A stretch of 64,000 nucleotides of DNA from positions 9,527,179 through 9,591,178 of the forward strand of contig CM038228.1 in NCBI GenBank assembly GCA_021442155.1, read 5' to 3'. Positions 37,401-48,540 of the stretch are shown piece after piece. The notes under the pieces are model-generated. The model did not search any database, was not told the origin of the DNA, and saw only the letters and a list, made by a program, of their open reading frames with translations. Position numbers and translations under genes: made by a program. The stretch is from Cymbidium sinense (Eukaryota; Streptophyta; Magnoliopsida; Asparagales; Orchidaceae). Position 1 is the first letter of the stretch. Every line of letters begins with the position of its first letter.

Positions 37401-40050
37401 TATTAAGTTTTCAAATAAACCCCTAATTAAGGAACGTACTATTCAAATTCAATTAGAAATAATTTTATTTGATTCTCTTCTAAATTATCTTTAAAATGAA
37501 CCCGAGTTTGTATTTTTTTTAAATTGTTCTACAGTTAGTTATGAATTTAGGAAGTTTCAATTGATTTCAGTGATTTTATGAAGTTTGTTAATTTATTTTA
37601 TTAAAATGAATCAATTGAAACTCAAAATTCAATATCTTTTAATCCAAAGGTCCTTTTGACTTGAAATTTTTAGGGTAGGTGTATTTTAATATCAATTTTA
37701 ATCTTTGAAAGTTTCAACTTAATCGAACATGTATTTTTGTTTAATTAATGAAATTTTATTTTTACTAAAAGTCAAATTAAGCTCAAACTATTTAGTAAAA
37801 TTTGTGGATTTTTGGATTCCTTTCGGAAAGACGAATCCAACGAGCCCTTGTTTATATTTTTTGGTAAGTATTTTATTTTCTATAAATTTTTATAAGTTTC
37901 AGGTGATATAAATAATTTTTTAAATCCAAACTACTTACACGCATACCCATGCGGGCGTAACATGGCGTCATGTGGCGTCGTGTGATTGGGCGTGGTACGT
38001 GGCATCACCATGGAGTCGCGATTGGTGTGCAGTGCTGCGTCGGCCAAAAGAGAGGGACATGTGTCAGTAGCTATGACCGCGATGCATGGTTTGATCTGGA
38101 CCATCCAATTAACGATCGGACGGTCTAGATCAGATCGTGCGATCCAGATGCCAGGATCGCCCGATCGACATGCGGTATGAGCCATCCGATCACATGAACC
38201 ATGTGATCGGATGGTCCAGATCACATCAAGCGATCAAAAGGACGGATCATGCGATCCACGTGAGATTCGAGCCATCCGATCCCACGAACCGTGGGATTGG
38301 ACGGCTGCTGCTTCGCCGCCAGCAGTGATCAGTAAAAACAAGGCTATTTTGGAAAAAATGAGAGATTCTAAGTGAAAACTTGTCCAAATTGACTCATTTT
38401 CACATCAATTTATACCGAAAAAAATTTTATTTTCTAGTTGCGATAATTTAAAGTAAAAATGTAGGATTATCTAGGGTAAATTCTTAAAAATTGTGTGAAA
38501 ACTATCATAAAATGAAGGATCCTAAGGCCGCTATGGTTTTGAAAGTTACCTCACCGGATGATTTTTGATGGCATTGATGACCCGAGCATGCTGTTGAGCA
38601 AGGGAAGAGGCCTTGGAATGAGCGTAGATCCTCGCCTTGACATCGAAATGAAGTTTCTTCCGGTGATCATCATTTCCTTATCGAAATCCACTTAGTTTGG
38701 GAATATTTCTCTCCAAAATGAAGTGGGGATGATTGCTAATGAGTTTGGGAGCTCTAGGAGGAGGAGAATAAGGGAAATGGAGATTTTCTTCAGCCTCTAA
38801 AGCCTTGGAATGAAAAGTGAACAAAAATCAACTCTTTTATTTTCATTTTGGCTCCAAACTCAAGTCATTTGGCTTGGGGTGGTTGGGAATGGAAGAGAAA
38901 CATCCTAGGTGGCTCCCTATGGTTGGCTAAGGCATGGAAAGTGACTGCCATGAAGGACAAATGGGTGTCTTAGCTAAGGGGAGGTGAGAGTCCTTCATGC
39001 CAAGTGTTCCAATGAGAGAGGTGAGATGATTTCACCTCCCCATGAGTCATGGCTGCCCCAACCACTCCTTGGGCCAAAAAATTAGTGTCCTTAGTGCCTA
39101 TGTGGAATATTGGATGAGTGCCAAGTGGCAAAGAAAGAGAAATGACCACTTGAGAAAGTATCTTTTCTCATGGGATGCCCTTGACCCAAGTGCAAAGTAG
39201 TCATTTGGCATTGAATTTGACTTTGCTAGATTTGAAATGAGTCAAAAGTAAGTTGGACCAAATTTCATGTCATTTTAAGTTCATTTGGTTTAATTTGGGT
39301 TAATTTGACCCATTTGGGTCAAATCGAGTTAAAACGGGTTAGGTTGACCAATTGGTCAAATTGGGTCAAACTAAGAGTTGGGTCAAGTTCAAATGATCAT
39401 TTTGATTATAATGGTTTAATTGGTTTTAATTAATTTGGTTTAATTTGGATTTAACTTAGATTTTGGCCAATTTGATCCTTTAGGTTAATTTGGGCTAAGT
39501 TGACCAATTTGACCCAATTGACCAAATTGGCTTAAATCATGACTTGGTTTGGGTTTGGTTGATCATTTGGAATATGTTGCAAGCATTGGTTTCAATCAAT
39601 TTTGGTTTAATTTGATTTTGGTTTAATTTGACCATTTAAGTCAAATTAGGCTATGGTCAATTGGGCTAGGTTGGGTCTAGTTGGCCAATTGGTCAAAATG
39701 TATTTAATTGAGACTTTGGTCAAGTTCAATAATCAATTTAGAGTAAACTTGAGTCATTGATTACAATCAATTTTATTTAGGTTGCAATTTGGATAATTTG
39801 AGTTCATATGGGTTAAAGGGTTGACTTGGTCAACGGGCTAGGTTGACTTGGTTTGACCCAATTCATGATAATTAATTAACCTATAATGATCAACAAACAT
39901 GACATAAAGTTTAGATTGGCTTAATTCACTTTCATTTGGATTGAATTGGATTTGATTCATGTAGGTCAAATTGGCCACTTTAGATCAAATGAGTCAATTG
40001 GGTTTAGTGGGCTTGATCAAATGAGTCAAATTACCATTTAAGTCAAATTA
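37400..40050. repeat. Dispersed repeat block Z, copy 2
   Basis: Same landmark order as 2,700-5,250: AT-rich tract, the GAGCCCTTG...TATTTTTT segment (about 37,816-37,930), a GC-rich palindromic island (37,930-38,330), then a long stretch rich in TTTGGGTCAAA and TTGACCAATTTGACCCAATT words (39.2-40.0 kb). Open frames on both strands at 37.9-38.3 kb follow the GC island and look spurious. Confidence 0.55.
38182..38305. repeat. Two near-identical hairpins with AAC loops
   Basis: Hairpin 1 (38,182-38,214) has perfect 15-bp arms, CCATCCGATCACATG and its complement, around AAC. Hairpin 2 (38,271-38,305) has 16-bp arms starting GCCATCCGATCCCACG, also around AAC, with two imperfect pairs. They lie 89 bp apart in a GC-rich island of block Z2. 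Confidence 0.9.
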
Positions 40051-40084
40051 ACCTATGTGCTTGTACTTCTTTTGTAGGTTTCAA

Positions 40085-40500
40085 GACCCCGCTAATGCCC
40101 GATAGAGTGTAGCGGGTGCAAAGAGATGACTATGGTATCACAAGACACCGCTCGCTATGCTTATTAGGCGTACCGAGTAAGCAAAAAAAAATGTTAAATG
40201 CAGCCTCCTGTGCCGAAATGCTACCAAAATTTAGACTAAATTTTAAACTTAAACAAAAAGGGCTTGAATGTGTATGGAATATTCTATACTTGCTTTTATG
40301 CAAGTGATTGAAGGCCTCTTTATGCTCATTAGGACATAATTGAAAGACGGTTGTGGTGTCGCAAGACACCGCTCACTACGCTCATTAGTGCGTACCAGGT
40401 AGACCAAAATAGTTTCGATGTAGCCCCTTATGCGGGGACGATGTCAGAGTACTGCCAAAATTTAGAATGAAATTCAAGACTTAAACAAATTCAAATATAA
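40085..40500 (+). repeat. Tandem duplication inside last LTR (about 240 bp)
   Basis: CACAAGACACCGCTCGCTATGC near 40,138 recurs as GCAAGACACCGCTCACTACGC near 40,361, and the following CCAAAATTTAGACTAAATTT recurs as CCAAAATTTAGAATGAAATT. The middle LTR has only one copy (about 20,130-20,300). Confidence 0.7.
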
Positions 40501-42039
40501 ATCATCTAAACTTAAGTTAAACAAAAAGATATACGATAAATATGAAGATAAATGTTAAATCAAAGATAAATAGAGTGAGAGCACTTAAAGAAAAATTTTG
40601 AAAGAATAGAACACTTATTTAAAATGCAAGTAAAATTTGAGGAGGCCAATACTAAACTCACAAAAGACTCATAATAAGTTTGAAATTTGATTTCTAACAA
40701 GAAAGAAATTTGATGTGTAGTTAAGGATAAATCCATATTAGATTGGATGTCTTTTCATGTAAGTAAAGCTTCTCTTTGAATATTTGAAATGTTAAATTCA
40801 TTAACAAGTAATCAATATGAATAAAATCAATTGAATGTTTAAATAATCAGATTCTACATCAAGTAAAGTAAAAATTTCAATTGAATACCAAAGGACACAC
40901 GATTGGTGGTAAATTCAAATGTTCAATTCCAAATTGAAAATAAAAGAGTGTAAGAAACTTGGTAGCTTTTTTATAAGCACAAATTCAATTAGGCAACTCA
41001 TGAGCAACCATGAATGCAGCCTTTAAAAGATTATTTGGATCTTGTGTTTAAAGTCGGGTTTGAAGCACAAGAGATTGGTTGAGTGCTACTTTCAAGCTAG
41101 AGTGAAAATCAAATAAAATTCATAAGAGGTTTTCACTAAGACCAAATGGCATATTAGCAAGTATATACAAGATTTCTTAATAAACAATTGGCTTGTATTC
41201 AAAAGAAGCTTAAATTCAAATAAACTTGCTTAAAGTGTGCATAATAAGCTATCTGTGCAAGAACAAAAGTTGAATATGATGAGTTGATAGGTATTTAAAA
41301 GATTATTAATGATCGCAAGCTAAATAATCATTGATACTTGAAGAATGCAATGAATAAATTCAATACAAGCAAAGTCATATTTTGAATAGAAAAAGTGAAA
41401 CACCTTTAATGCCACTGGATTCGCAACACATCATACAAGCAAATAAAAGGCGTTAATTAAGGCGTCAATTGAACTCTTGCATGCATTATAAGGTATGATT
41501 AAAATTCAAATTCAATGCCTTAAAATTATGCAAGCATTCTTAAATACACCTGCATGGACCCCGACACTATGTTGAATATTTAGATTCAAGGGTCTAAGGA
41601 TGTTACGCGGATTGCTTCTCAGTTTGGTCTTAGGACTAGTTAACAAAACTTAAAAATCCAATTATTATAAGAATTTTAACTTATTGAAACATCTGAGAAG
41701 CTAATTCTGTCATATGACAGTAGATCTGATCCTCTATTATTAAACTAATAGAGTCGATAAGATCTGAAATAATAAACTAAAAGATCAAGCAAACTTATAC
41801 ACCCCAATGATGGCTGTGTTGAATGAAGATTTCAACCGGAGGGGATATTTTTATCAAAATATGATTCTAATCTCAAATCAAATTAACTCAAATTAAGCAT
41901 CAATCAAAAGACTGCTCAAATAAAATTTAATCTTTAAAAGCTTAAAATAAACTCCATTCAATCCACCTTCTATAATAGTTTGTTGAAGGTGATAAATTAA
42001 GAAAACTCTAGATCACAAAGGAGCCAATGTCAAATCAAG

Positions 42040-42063
42040 TGTTATGTTATGTTATGTTATGTT
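42040..42063. repeat. (TTATG)n short tandem repeat
   Basis: About five perfect TTATG units within the last LTR; the matching place in the middle LTR has one. Confidence 0.9.
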
Positions 42064-42818
42064 CACTCTCAATCAATCTCACACTAGTAAGGACATGGCC
42101 TATGTCCTCTCACTCCGTGGCTTGGCCAATAGGCTCTACATATGATGCAGTTACAACCAGAGTCATCTGATCGGGTGGTTGCCGACAAATAGAACCATTA
42201 TATTACGATCATGACTGTGGCCCGTATGCTCCCCAATGGCTCTATCCTTTGAGTTGTGAATCATAGGGTACACTTGATAGGACAAAAGTTCTGTTAGCTA
42301 AGGTAAATTTAAGTCTGTCTTCTTAGACAAACACCACCCTAAGTCTACAAGGATTTCTTGGACGATGTAACTCATGTGTTGCTGATAAAGATCCTTCTAT
42401 AAGGCTGGGTCGACTGCATCCTCTGACTAAGTAGACTAGGGACCGTGAAAACCCAGGATGAAATCATAAGATCTAGATCGGGCACGTCATCATTCCCTCA
42501 ACCATCCGCTTTCAACTAAAAATGATGAATTTCATAAATTCTAAATTTCAAAACTCCCAAGCTGCTACTATACGTTACGCATTTAGCGGCCTAACGACTA
42601 GCCTTAATCGAAAGTTCTCTCTCATTGAGAGGGGTAATTAACTATAGGTGCTTGCACTTATATGAAACCTAGAGCCAGATCTAAAGTCCTCACCAAATGA
42701 GGATGAAATCTCTAGGTAGTACCTTATCTACTATTTCATTTATCTTCTGAAAATTACATCGATACTAAAATCATACTTTCTTCAATGTGAGAGGTCGATG
42801 ATGAATTTTCGGAGCCCA

Positions 42819-43215
42819 ATAGTAGTAATTATAGTAACAAAATAAGAAATATTCATAAATGTAGTCGTTGTAGACTTTGGGGCCACCATATAAGCACTTT
42901 CAAAAATCCTGTAAGTAAATCATGTGTAGTTGATATTGAACACTATTAGGATTCCACATTTAGAGCTAAATTTTTTTCGAGATTTAATGAGTGTTATACT
43001 TAGATGAAAAAAATATTTTACATGATTTTTTGGTTGATCATTACTAGAAGTTTGAAATATCTTGTATGTTTTTTGGCTGAAAAAATGTATCTTGGGCCTA
43101 TGCGTTCGAGTAAAAATATCTTATAACTTCAAATGATTTATTTATATTTTTTGTGTTTAGACATGACCTGCGCGTTTAGCTCACACATTTTTTTAATATT
43201 ATTTTAAAGATTAAA
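42819..43215. other. Intergenic, nothing recognised
   Basis: About 400 bp between the last Tat LTR end and the LINE. AT-rich, no repeat or open frame recognised. It should contain the right-hand target-site duplication of the array next to 42,819, but the left-hand partner lies outside the window or in the gap. Confidence 0.5.
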
Positions 43216-44502
43216 AAAATGTCAGATGAATGGAGAAAGAGTTAGTTGGTTCCTATATTTAAGAAAAAAGGTGATGCACAAGGGTGTGCAAATTATAGAG
43301 GAATTAAGTTAATGTGTCATACATTAAAATTATGGGAGAGAGTAATTGAGCTTAGGTTACGATGTGATACAAAAGTTTCTCATAATCAGTTTGGTTTCAT
43401 GCTAGGTAGATCTACTATGGATGATATACATTTGTTAAGAGGTTTGATGGAGAAGTATAGAGAAAGTAAGGATGATTTACATATGCTATTTGTTGATTTA
43501 GAGAAAGCTTATGATAAAGTTTCAAGAGATGTTCTTTGGAGAGTTCTAGAAAGAAAGAAGTTAATATTTGTTATTTCAAGTCATTAAGGATGTGTATACT
43601 AGAGTTGTTACTTGTGTCCAAACACAAGGAAGATTGACAAAATATTTTCCTATTTCAGTTGGATTACATCAAAGATCAGCTTTAAGCCCTTACCTTTTTT
43701 GCTTTAGTTATGGATGTTCTTACTAGGCATTTACAGGAAGATGTACTTTGGTGCATGTTTTTTGCTGATGGCATTGTTCTTATTGATAAGACTAGAGAGG
43801 GAGTCTAAGAGAAACTTGAATTATGGAGGTCAACCTTAATGTCTAAAGGTTTTCATTTGAGTAGATCTAAAATAGAATATATGGAGTATAATTTTAGTGG
43901 TAGAAATTCTATTGGTAGTGTTGTGACATTGGGTGAACAAGTCATTAAAAAGAGTGAACGATTCAAATATCTAGGCTCTATTGTTTAAAATGATGATTAA
44001 ATAGATGGAGATGTTATTAATAGAATTCAAGTTGGATGGTTGAAGTGGAAAGAATACATCGGCTATTGTGTGATAGAAAAAAACCGCTTTTCTAGCGATG
44101 GTGGTCGGTGATGATGATTAGCGGCGGTGGTGGCGATGATATGCGATGATGGTTTAATAACGATGATGTCGATGGTGGCGGTGGCGTTGTAGAGATGAGG
44201 ATGCTCAGGTGGATGAGCGGCTTTACTCTTAAAGATAAAATGCAAAATTAGTATGTTCGGGAAAAAGTTAGAGTAGCTTTAGTGGTAGATAAGATTAGAG
44301 AGAGTCTCCTTAGATAGTTTGGCCACATAAAGCGTCGGTCGTCTGATGACCTGATTAGAAGAGTAGATCCATTAGATTTTTCTAATGTTAAGAAGGGTAG
44401 AGGTAGACCTAAAAAGACTTGGTTAAGATATATGAAAAATGAACTTAGTATACTTGAATTAAATGAGAATTTGACATATAATGGGCTTACACATGAATGT
44501 TA
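43216..44502 (+). pseudogene. 5'-truncated LINE (RTE-like) reverse transcriptase
   Basis: A non-LTR retrotransposon RT. A 113-residue open frame at 43,246-43,587 carries [31 protein letters not shown] and [12 protein letters not shown] (first catalytic Asp). Frameshifts follow. Later pieces read SVGLHQRSALSPYLF, then FFADGIVLID at about 43,758-43,787, where the FADD box has become FADG, so the second catalytic Asp is lost. The distal part shows RFKYLGSIV, MLRWMSGFTLKDKM, FGHIKRRSSDDLI and GRGRPKKTWLRYM, the usual C-terminal end of plant RTE-like elements. The endonuclease domain is absent (5' truncation). No poly(A) tail or target-site duplication is evident. Confidence 0.8.
44085..44195. repeat. 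GATGGTGGC-rich replacement inside the LINE
   Basis: Between the LINE pieces ending in CDRK and starting with EMRMLRWM lies a stretch made of GATGATG, GGCGGTGG and CGATGGTGG words. LINEs of this group normally have about 120-150 bp of coding sequence here. The stretch looks like a trinucleotide-type expansion or a filler patch. Confidence 0.6.
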
Positions 44503-45100
44503 AAATAAAAATTGTAATAAACTCCACTGCTTGCGCTACAGGAGATTGCAACAAATTATATCTTAAGTGCAAAAATGTTGCAATCCATAGTAAATCACAA
44601 CTGTAGCACATTTACAGTAATCAAAATTGCTGCAAAGAAAATATGAACCAAAACTAAAGCAAACTCACTGTTCTTATTTTCTATCACAGCGAATTCCATC
44701 ACTGAAGAATACAATAAACATCAAAATAATAATAATAACAAAACAAACTATAGCTGTAATAAAATAATACAGATCTACACCAAAAGTGCTAGCAAACTAT
44801 ATCATATTTGAGCTAAATAAGTAATGAACTGCAACAAACTATACCAAGTTGCTGCAAATTGCAATCAAACTATAATAAAAGAACTCTTACAAAGCCGTTG
44901 CAATCTTGTAAACTTACAATTATAACAAACTACAACAAATCAAAACATGATAATTATATACATATAAATGTGTCATTTATAATTATGTCTCAAATACATT
45001 TAATAGTATCTCACATAATATTCAGAATAAAATTGTTCTCACACAAAATCAACAATATCATAATGACTACAAACAAAGTAGTCATCATAATTTTAGTCTA
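44503..45100. repeat. Cluster of CAACAAACTATA-like words
   Basis: Variants of TGCAACAAACTATA occur near 44,546, 44,742, 44,786, 44,830, 44,866 and 44,925, mixed with TTGCTGCAAATTGCAAT. This resembles the short repeated motifs found near the ends of CACTA transposons, but no terminal repeat was found. The open frame at 44,859 is not convincing. Confidence 0.35.
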
Positions 45101-46213
45101 GAAAATCTCAAATTTGATTGACTCAAAATTCTCTAAAATTATGTCCTTGAAAGCTATTCTTCTCATGTAGTTCATGTCAAATCTTGAATGCTCAATGTCA
45201 TTTGTCTATCTAACGTAATTGTAATCATCTTCTAGCCTTTCTTAGCGACACCAATAAAATCATTGTCAACAATTTTTACTTTTGTAATAAGTAAATAATT
45301 GATATTGTTAACTGTCTTGGCCGCTCATTGATTTTGTTAAGTGCTCAAACTCATTTTCCAATGAGCACAATAACAGTTGATCAACACAAAATTAGTTATT
45401 ATATTTAATAGCTAAAATGGATGACAATAGTTTAGAAATTATTTAGAACTTCATGGTTTCATTGCTTATGCTATGAGATTACACAAATAAGAAGAATTAT
45501 CATAAATATGCAATGTTTTAATCAAATATCTGTAGCAGTTCCTGTTGCCCATATCCTAATGATATGCCAAAATAACTACAACCAGCTCTTAGCTATTTAA
45601 TTCCAACTGACTCTCAGCTATTTACCTTTATATTCAGAAAAATATAAAATTGGATTATAAAGAGAATGCATTAATGAATACACATAACATCACAAATACT
45701 ATATAAGTTTACTCAATCTACCTTTAGCATTAATAAAGTGATTATCAAAACAAGTAGCAAAATAATTGCTAAAAACAAATATTCAATTAATTAAGAGATG
45801 ATTGCATTAATCAAATGTACATCCTTAGTTTTATGAATCTTCTATTACATATTATATTTTAATAACATGTTCTCAATTAGCAAGGTCAAAAGAATAATTT
45901 TCAATTACAGAAAAAGAGAGAGCAATGGTGTTGTAGTGTCAAAAAATAGTATTTACGAGCACAACATATATGTTTTCCATGATACAAGAATGTTGATAGT
46001 ATAAATACTACTAAGTAAGTTTTTTCAGCGGAACACTAAAATTACACAAATACAATTAAAAGCAAGAGAATGAGAATGAAAGAGAAAAAGGAGACATTGA
46101 GGCAGAGCAGGAGGGAGAATGAAGAAAACAAGCCAAAAGGGGTCTTTAGCTCTAGATTTGCTACCAAGTGCAAGGAAGTTTGGTCCAATGAAGGAGAAAA
46201 TCTTATTGCTCGC
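45101..46213. other. AT-rich intergenic, nothing firm recognised
   Basis: About 1.1 kb with no recognised repeat. Near its right end a purine-rich stretch (46,070-46,210) encodes a lysine/glutamate-rich short frame with no recognised similarity; low-complexity composition is the simplest explanation. Confidence 0.45.
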
Positions 46214-46334
46214 ATAGCCTGTGACAAAGTTTTTTTTTTAAAAAATATTTTTTATTATTTTTTAATTTTTTAATTTTATTTATTTATTTATTTATTTATT
46301 ATTTTTTAATTTTTTTATAGCCTGGGACAAAGTT
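46214..46334. repeat. A/T insertion flanked by an 18-bp direct repeat
   Basis: ATAGCCTGTGACAAAGTT (46,214-46,231) and ATAGCCTGGGACAAAGTT (46,317-46,334) differ at one base and bracket about 85 bp of T-rich sequence containing a (TTTA)n run. The arrangement looks like a target-site duplication around a retroposed tail. Confidence 0.65.
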
Positions 46335-47164
46335 AGGTAGGAGAGAGGTGACACAAAGTTAATTTGATTGTGAGTGTTATGTTTGAGAAGTTATGATATT
46401 TTTAGTATTGGAAAAGTTAACGGTCTCTTTTATTTGAGATATTTAAGTAACTTTAATTATAAACTCACACACAATGTATGTGCATGAGTTTAAACAAATG
46501 ACTTTTAATAGACAGTTTAAGCTGCATAATCGACACATCTTTGTACTAAATATGTAAATATTAGAGTATTAAATGGTACGTATGTCACATAATTTCAACT
46601 ATTTAAATATGATTGAAGTTAGTTGTTTTTATTTAAAGTGCAAAAAATAGTATTGAGTTCCACTTAAGTTATCTGAATAAATATATCTTGCTTAAAATTT
46701 TGTATCATTATAAACATCTCATTTAAACAGAATTTTCATAACGGAATTATAATAATAATAATAATATTTAATTAACTTACAAAATTAATGATGTAAATAA
46801 TAAATTAATTAGTCAGACGAAAATAACATTAGGCTTTGAATTACTTAACATAAGCATACAAGAAATCCAACAGTAAAATATGTACCACAACTCAAATATA
46901 CTGTCAAAATTTGAGCAGATTGAAAACGTTTTGAAATAATAGATGCCAAGAAAAGAAAATTTTTTTTCTGAGCTCAAAGTTTGAACTTTGCAATGGATGC
47001 CGGATAAAAACTAAACTTCCTTTTCTATTCACTGCAAGCAATTTATAAATGAAAGAGCAAAAAGTACTTCCAAGGTGCGAATAAATTTAGTTCATGCTCA
47101 GCAGCACTATTATACACACAATTGACATTCCGTTAATCCATAGATGCCTAAAATAATCGAAATG

Positions 47165-47196
<32 letters not shown>

Positions 47197-47340
47197 TGAT
47201 ACATCCTCTCAAAATTAATTTGATCGCGAATCTCGGGGCATTTTCGACTTGCTCGATCTAATCACCGATTTCAAACAAACTTACAGGTCAACCGATCGAT
47301 GGGGCGAACATAACAACATCAACGTAATACGTCGGGCTTC
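46335..47340. other. AT-rich intergenic with (TAA)n run
   Basis: No gene recognised. A TAA/AAT trinucleotide run spans 47,164-47,196. Base composition becomes more GC-rich from 47,220, at the edge of the kinase fragments. Confidence 0.6.
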
Positions 47341-47344
47341 GAAT

Positions 47345-47760
47345 GGGCTTCGGTCAGTATCGAGCACATGAAAATGGATCGCGATCCGCCAAATGGTCAC
47401 AAAAGCGGACATATTTATAGTGGTACAATATATTCTCATGCTTGATGTCGCGGTGTACGATGTAACAGTGGCGGCATAAGAGATTCGGCGACTTATCTGA
47501 TGAGGGCAGCAGATTAGCTTTCACAAAAAGGGTTGTAGGTGTCAATGTGGGAAAAGAGATCGGGGCAGTGCAGAGATAGAGATCGGGGATGAGGTAGATG
47601 AGTTGCTGGTTGCAGCCAGGCGGGTGTGCTTGATCTCCGAGTATGAAATGGCGGTTGAAATCAAGAACATATTGATGATTTTCACGGAAATAATTCTGCC
47701 GGTGGAGACAGAGACGCATTGATATCTTGAGCTGAACAGGCTAGAGTTAACAAATCTCCA
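47345..47760 (-). pseudogene. Protein kinase fragment (PEP carboxylase kinase-like), minus copy
   Basis: A broken Ser/Thr kinase domain. Reading the minus strand across frames, an N-lobe piece resembles the Gly-loop strand and VAVK lysine (CVSVSTGRIISVKII). A stretch with PDLFSHIDTYNPF follows, then VHRDIKHENILYHY, the catalytic loop with HRDIK. The short acidic-to-DLF linker and the loop wording resemble the small PEP carboxylase kinase / CDPK-related group of plant kinases, which is family inference. At least two frameshifts separate the pieces, and the DFG region is not intact. It lies back to back with a related fragment that starts within about 30 bp on the + strand. Confidence 0.6.
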
Positions 47761-47779
47761 ATGCAGTAACTCACTTCAA

Positions 47780-48200
47780 ACCCTTGCCCATCTATGTAGA
47801 CTTCGATCGCTCTCATCTACCTTATCTTCTTTCTGGTCTGGCTCCAAATCTCTTTTACAGCACTGTCCGCCACGGTGCCTTTACGAGAGAGGCCGCCGCC
47901 CTCATTACAGAACTGATCGAAGCTACTGCTGAATGCAACCGCCGTGGCATCGTACATCGAGATATCAAGCCTGAAAATATCTTAACAGCCGTCTGCTTCT
48001 CGCTGGCATCTTTGAGAAGGGTGCAAGGGGCTAGGAAAAAAAGGAATTGCGGCCATAAAAACGTCGAGATTCGAGAAGGTGGGTATTAGAGCCATGGGTA
48101 GTCCTCCACATTATGCTGGATCGGACCTTACGGAATGATTATAACGGCATCAGCGTGTGTGTGCAGGAAACTGTTGCTGGAGCAGCCACTACAGCTGTCA
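47780..48200 (+). pseudogene. Protein kinase fragment (PEP carboxylase kinase-like), plus copy
   Basis: An open piece (47,784-48,089) holds HLPYLLSGLAPNLF, RHGAFTREAAALITELIEAT, then ECNRRGIVHRDIKPENIL. This is the alpha-D/alpha-E region and catalytic loop of a Ser/Thr kinase; HRDIKPEN is canonical. Downstream, after a poor stretch, a broken activation-loop region is suggested by GSPPHYAG and DYNGI to about 48,170. There is no N-lobe: the fragment begins about where the minus copy begins. The ATG at 47,784 has no known role as a start. A kinase that truncated cannot fold as a full domain. Confidence 0.6.
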
Positions 48201-48282
48201 AGTGATCCCAGCCGTCTGATCGTAACAAACCAATAAATCTTACCCGTTCGGGCTATTATATATATATAATTGGTGTGTGTAT

Positions 48283-48540
48283 ATAGGGGTGTAAACGAAC
48301 CGAGCGTTCAACAAGCTACTGTGACTCTCGACAGGCTTCGTTTTCGCTCATTTAATTAATCGAACGAGAACACTTTTGTAAATACCGATTGTTAAATGAA
48401 CAAGCGAACAAGTTATTGTTCGTATTATGAACGATCATTTAAAGAACAATTTTAATTAAGGAGCTCGATAATTTCGATACGACAAGGCTCGATTAATTCG
48501 ATTTGCATAAACAAAGATAATATTCGTTAATTAAATTTTG
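48283..48540. repeat. Dispersed GGGGTGTAAACGAACCGAG-type repeat
   Basis: It starts AGGGGTGTAAACGAACCGAG and is rich in ATTAATCGAACGAGAAC and GCTCGATTAATTCGA words that can pair with each other. Sequences starting in this way are common dispersed repeats in plants, from general knowledge; the family is not named here. Confidence 0.45.

Larger units (their letters stand above)
33107..42818 (+). mobile_element. Last LTR of the Tat array, mosaic (9.7 kb)
   Basis: It begins TGTTGACCTTCACATATGC right after the polypurine tract and ends CGGAGCCCA, followed by unrelated DNA. The outer parts (33,107-33,876 and 40,060-42,818) match the middle LTR. Between them lies about 6.2 kb absent from the middle LTR, and about 0.6 kb of the middle LTR (19.49-20.10 kb) is missing here. 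No 9.7-kb LTR is known to me for this lineage, so an insertion or recombination is inferred. Confidence 0.6.

Noticed and set aside
37931..38328. Overlapping 60-97 residue frames on both strands in the GC island
   Set aside because: They follow from high GC and few stop codons and from the inverted repeats; no protein pattern is seen and block Z1 does not conserve them.
44063..44245. Minus-strand frame rich in His, Ala and Pro
   Set aside because: Antisense reading of the GATGGTGGC patch in the LINE.
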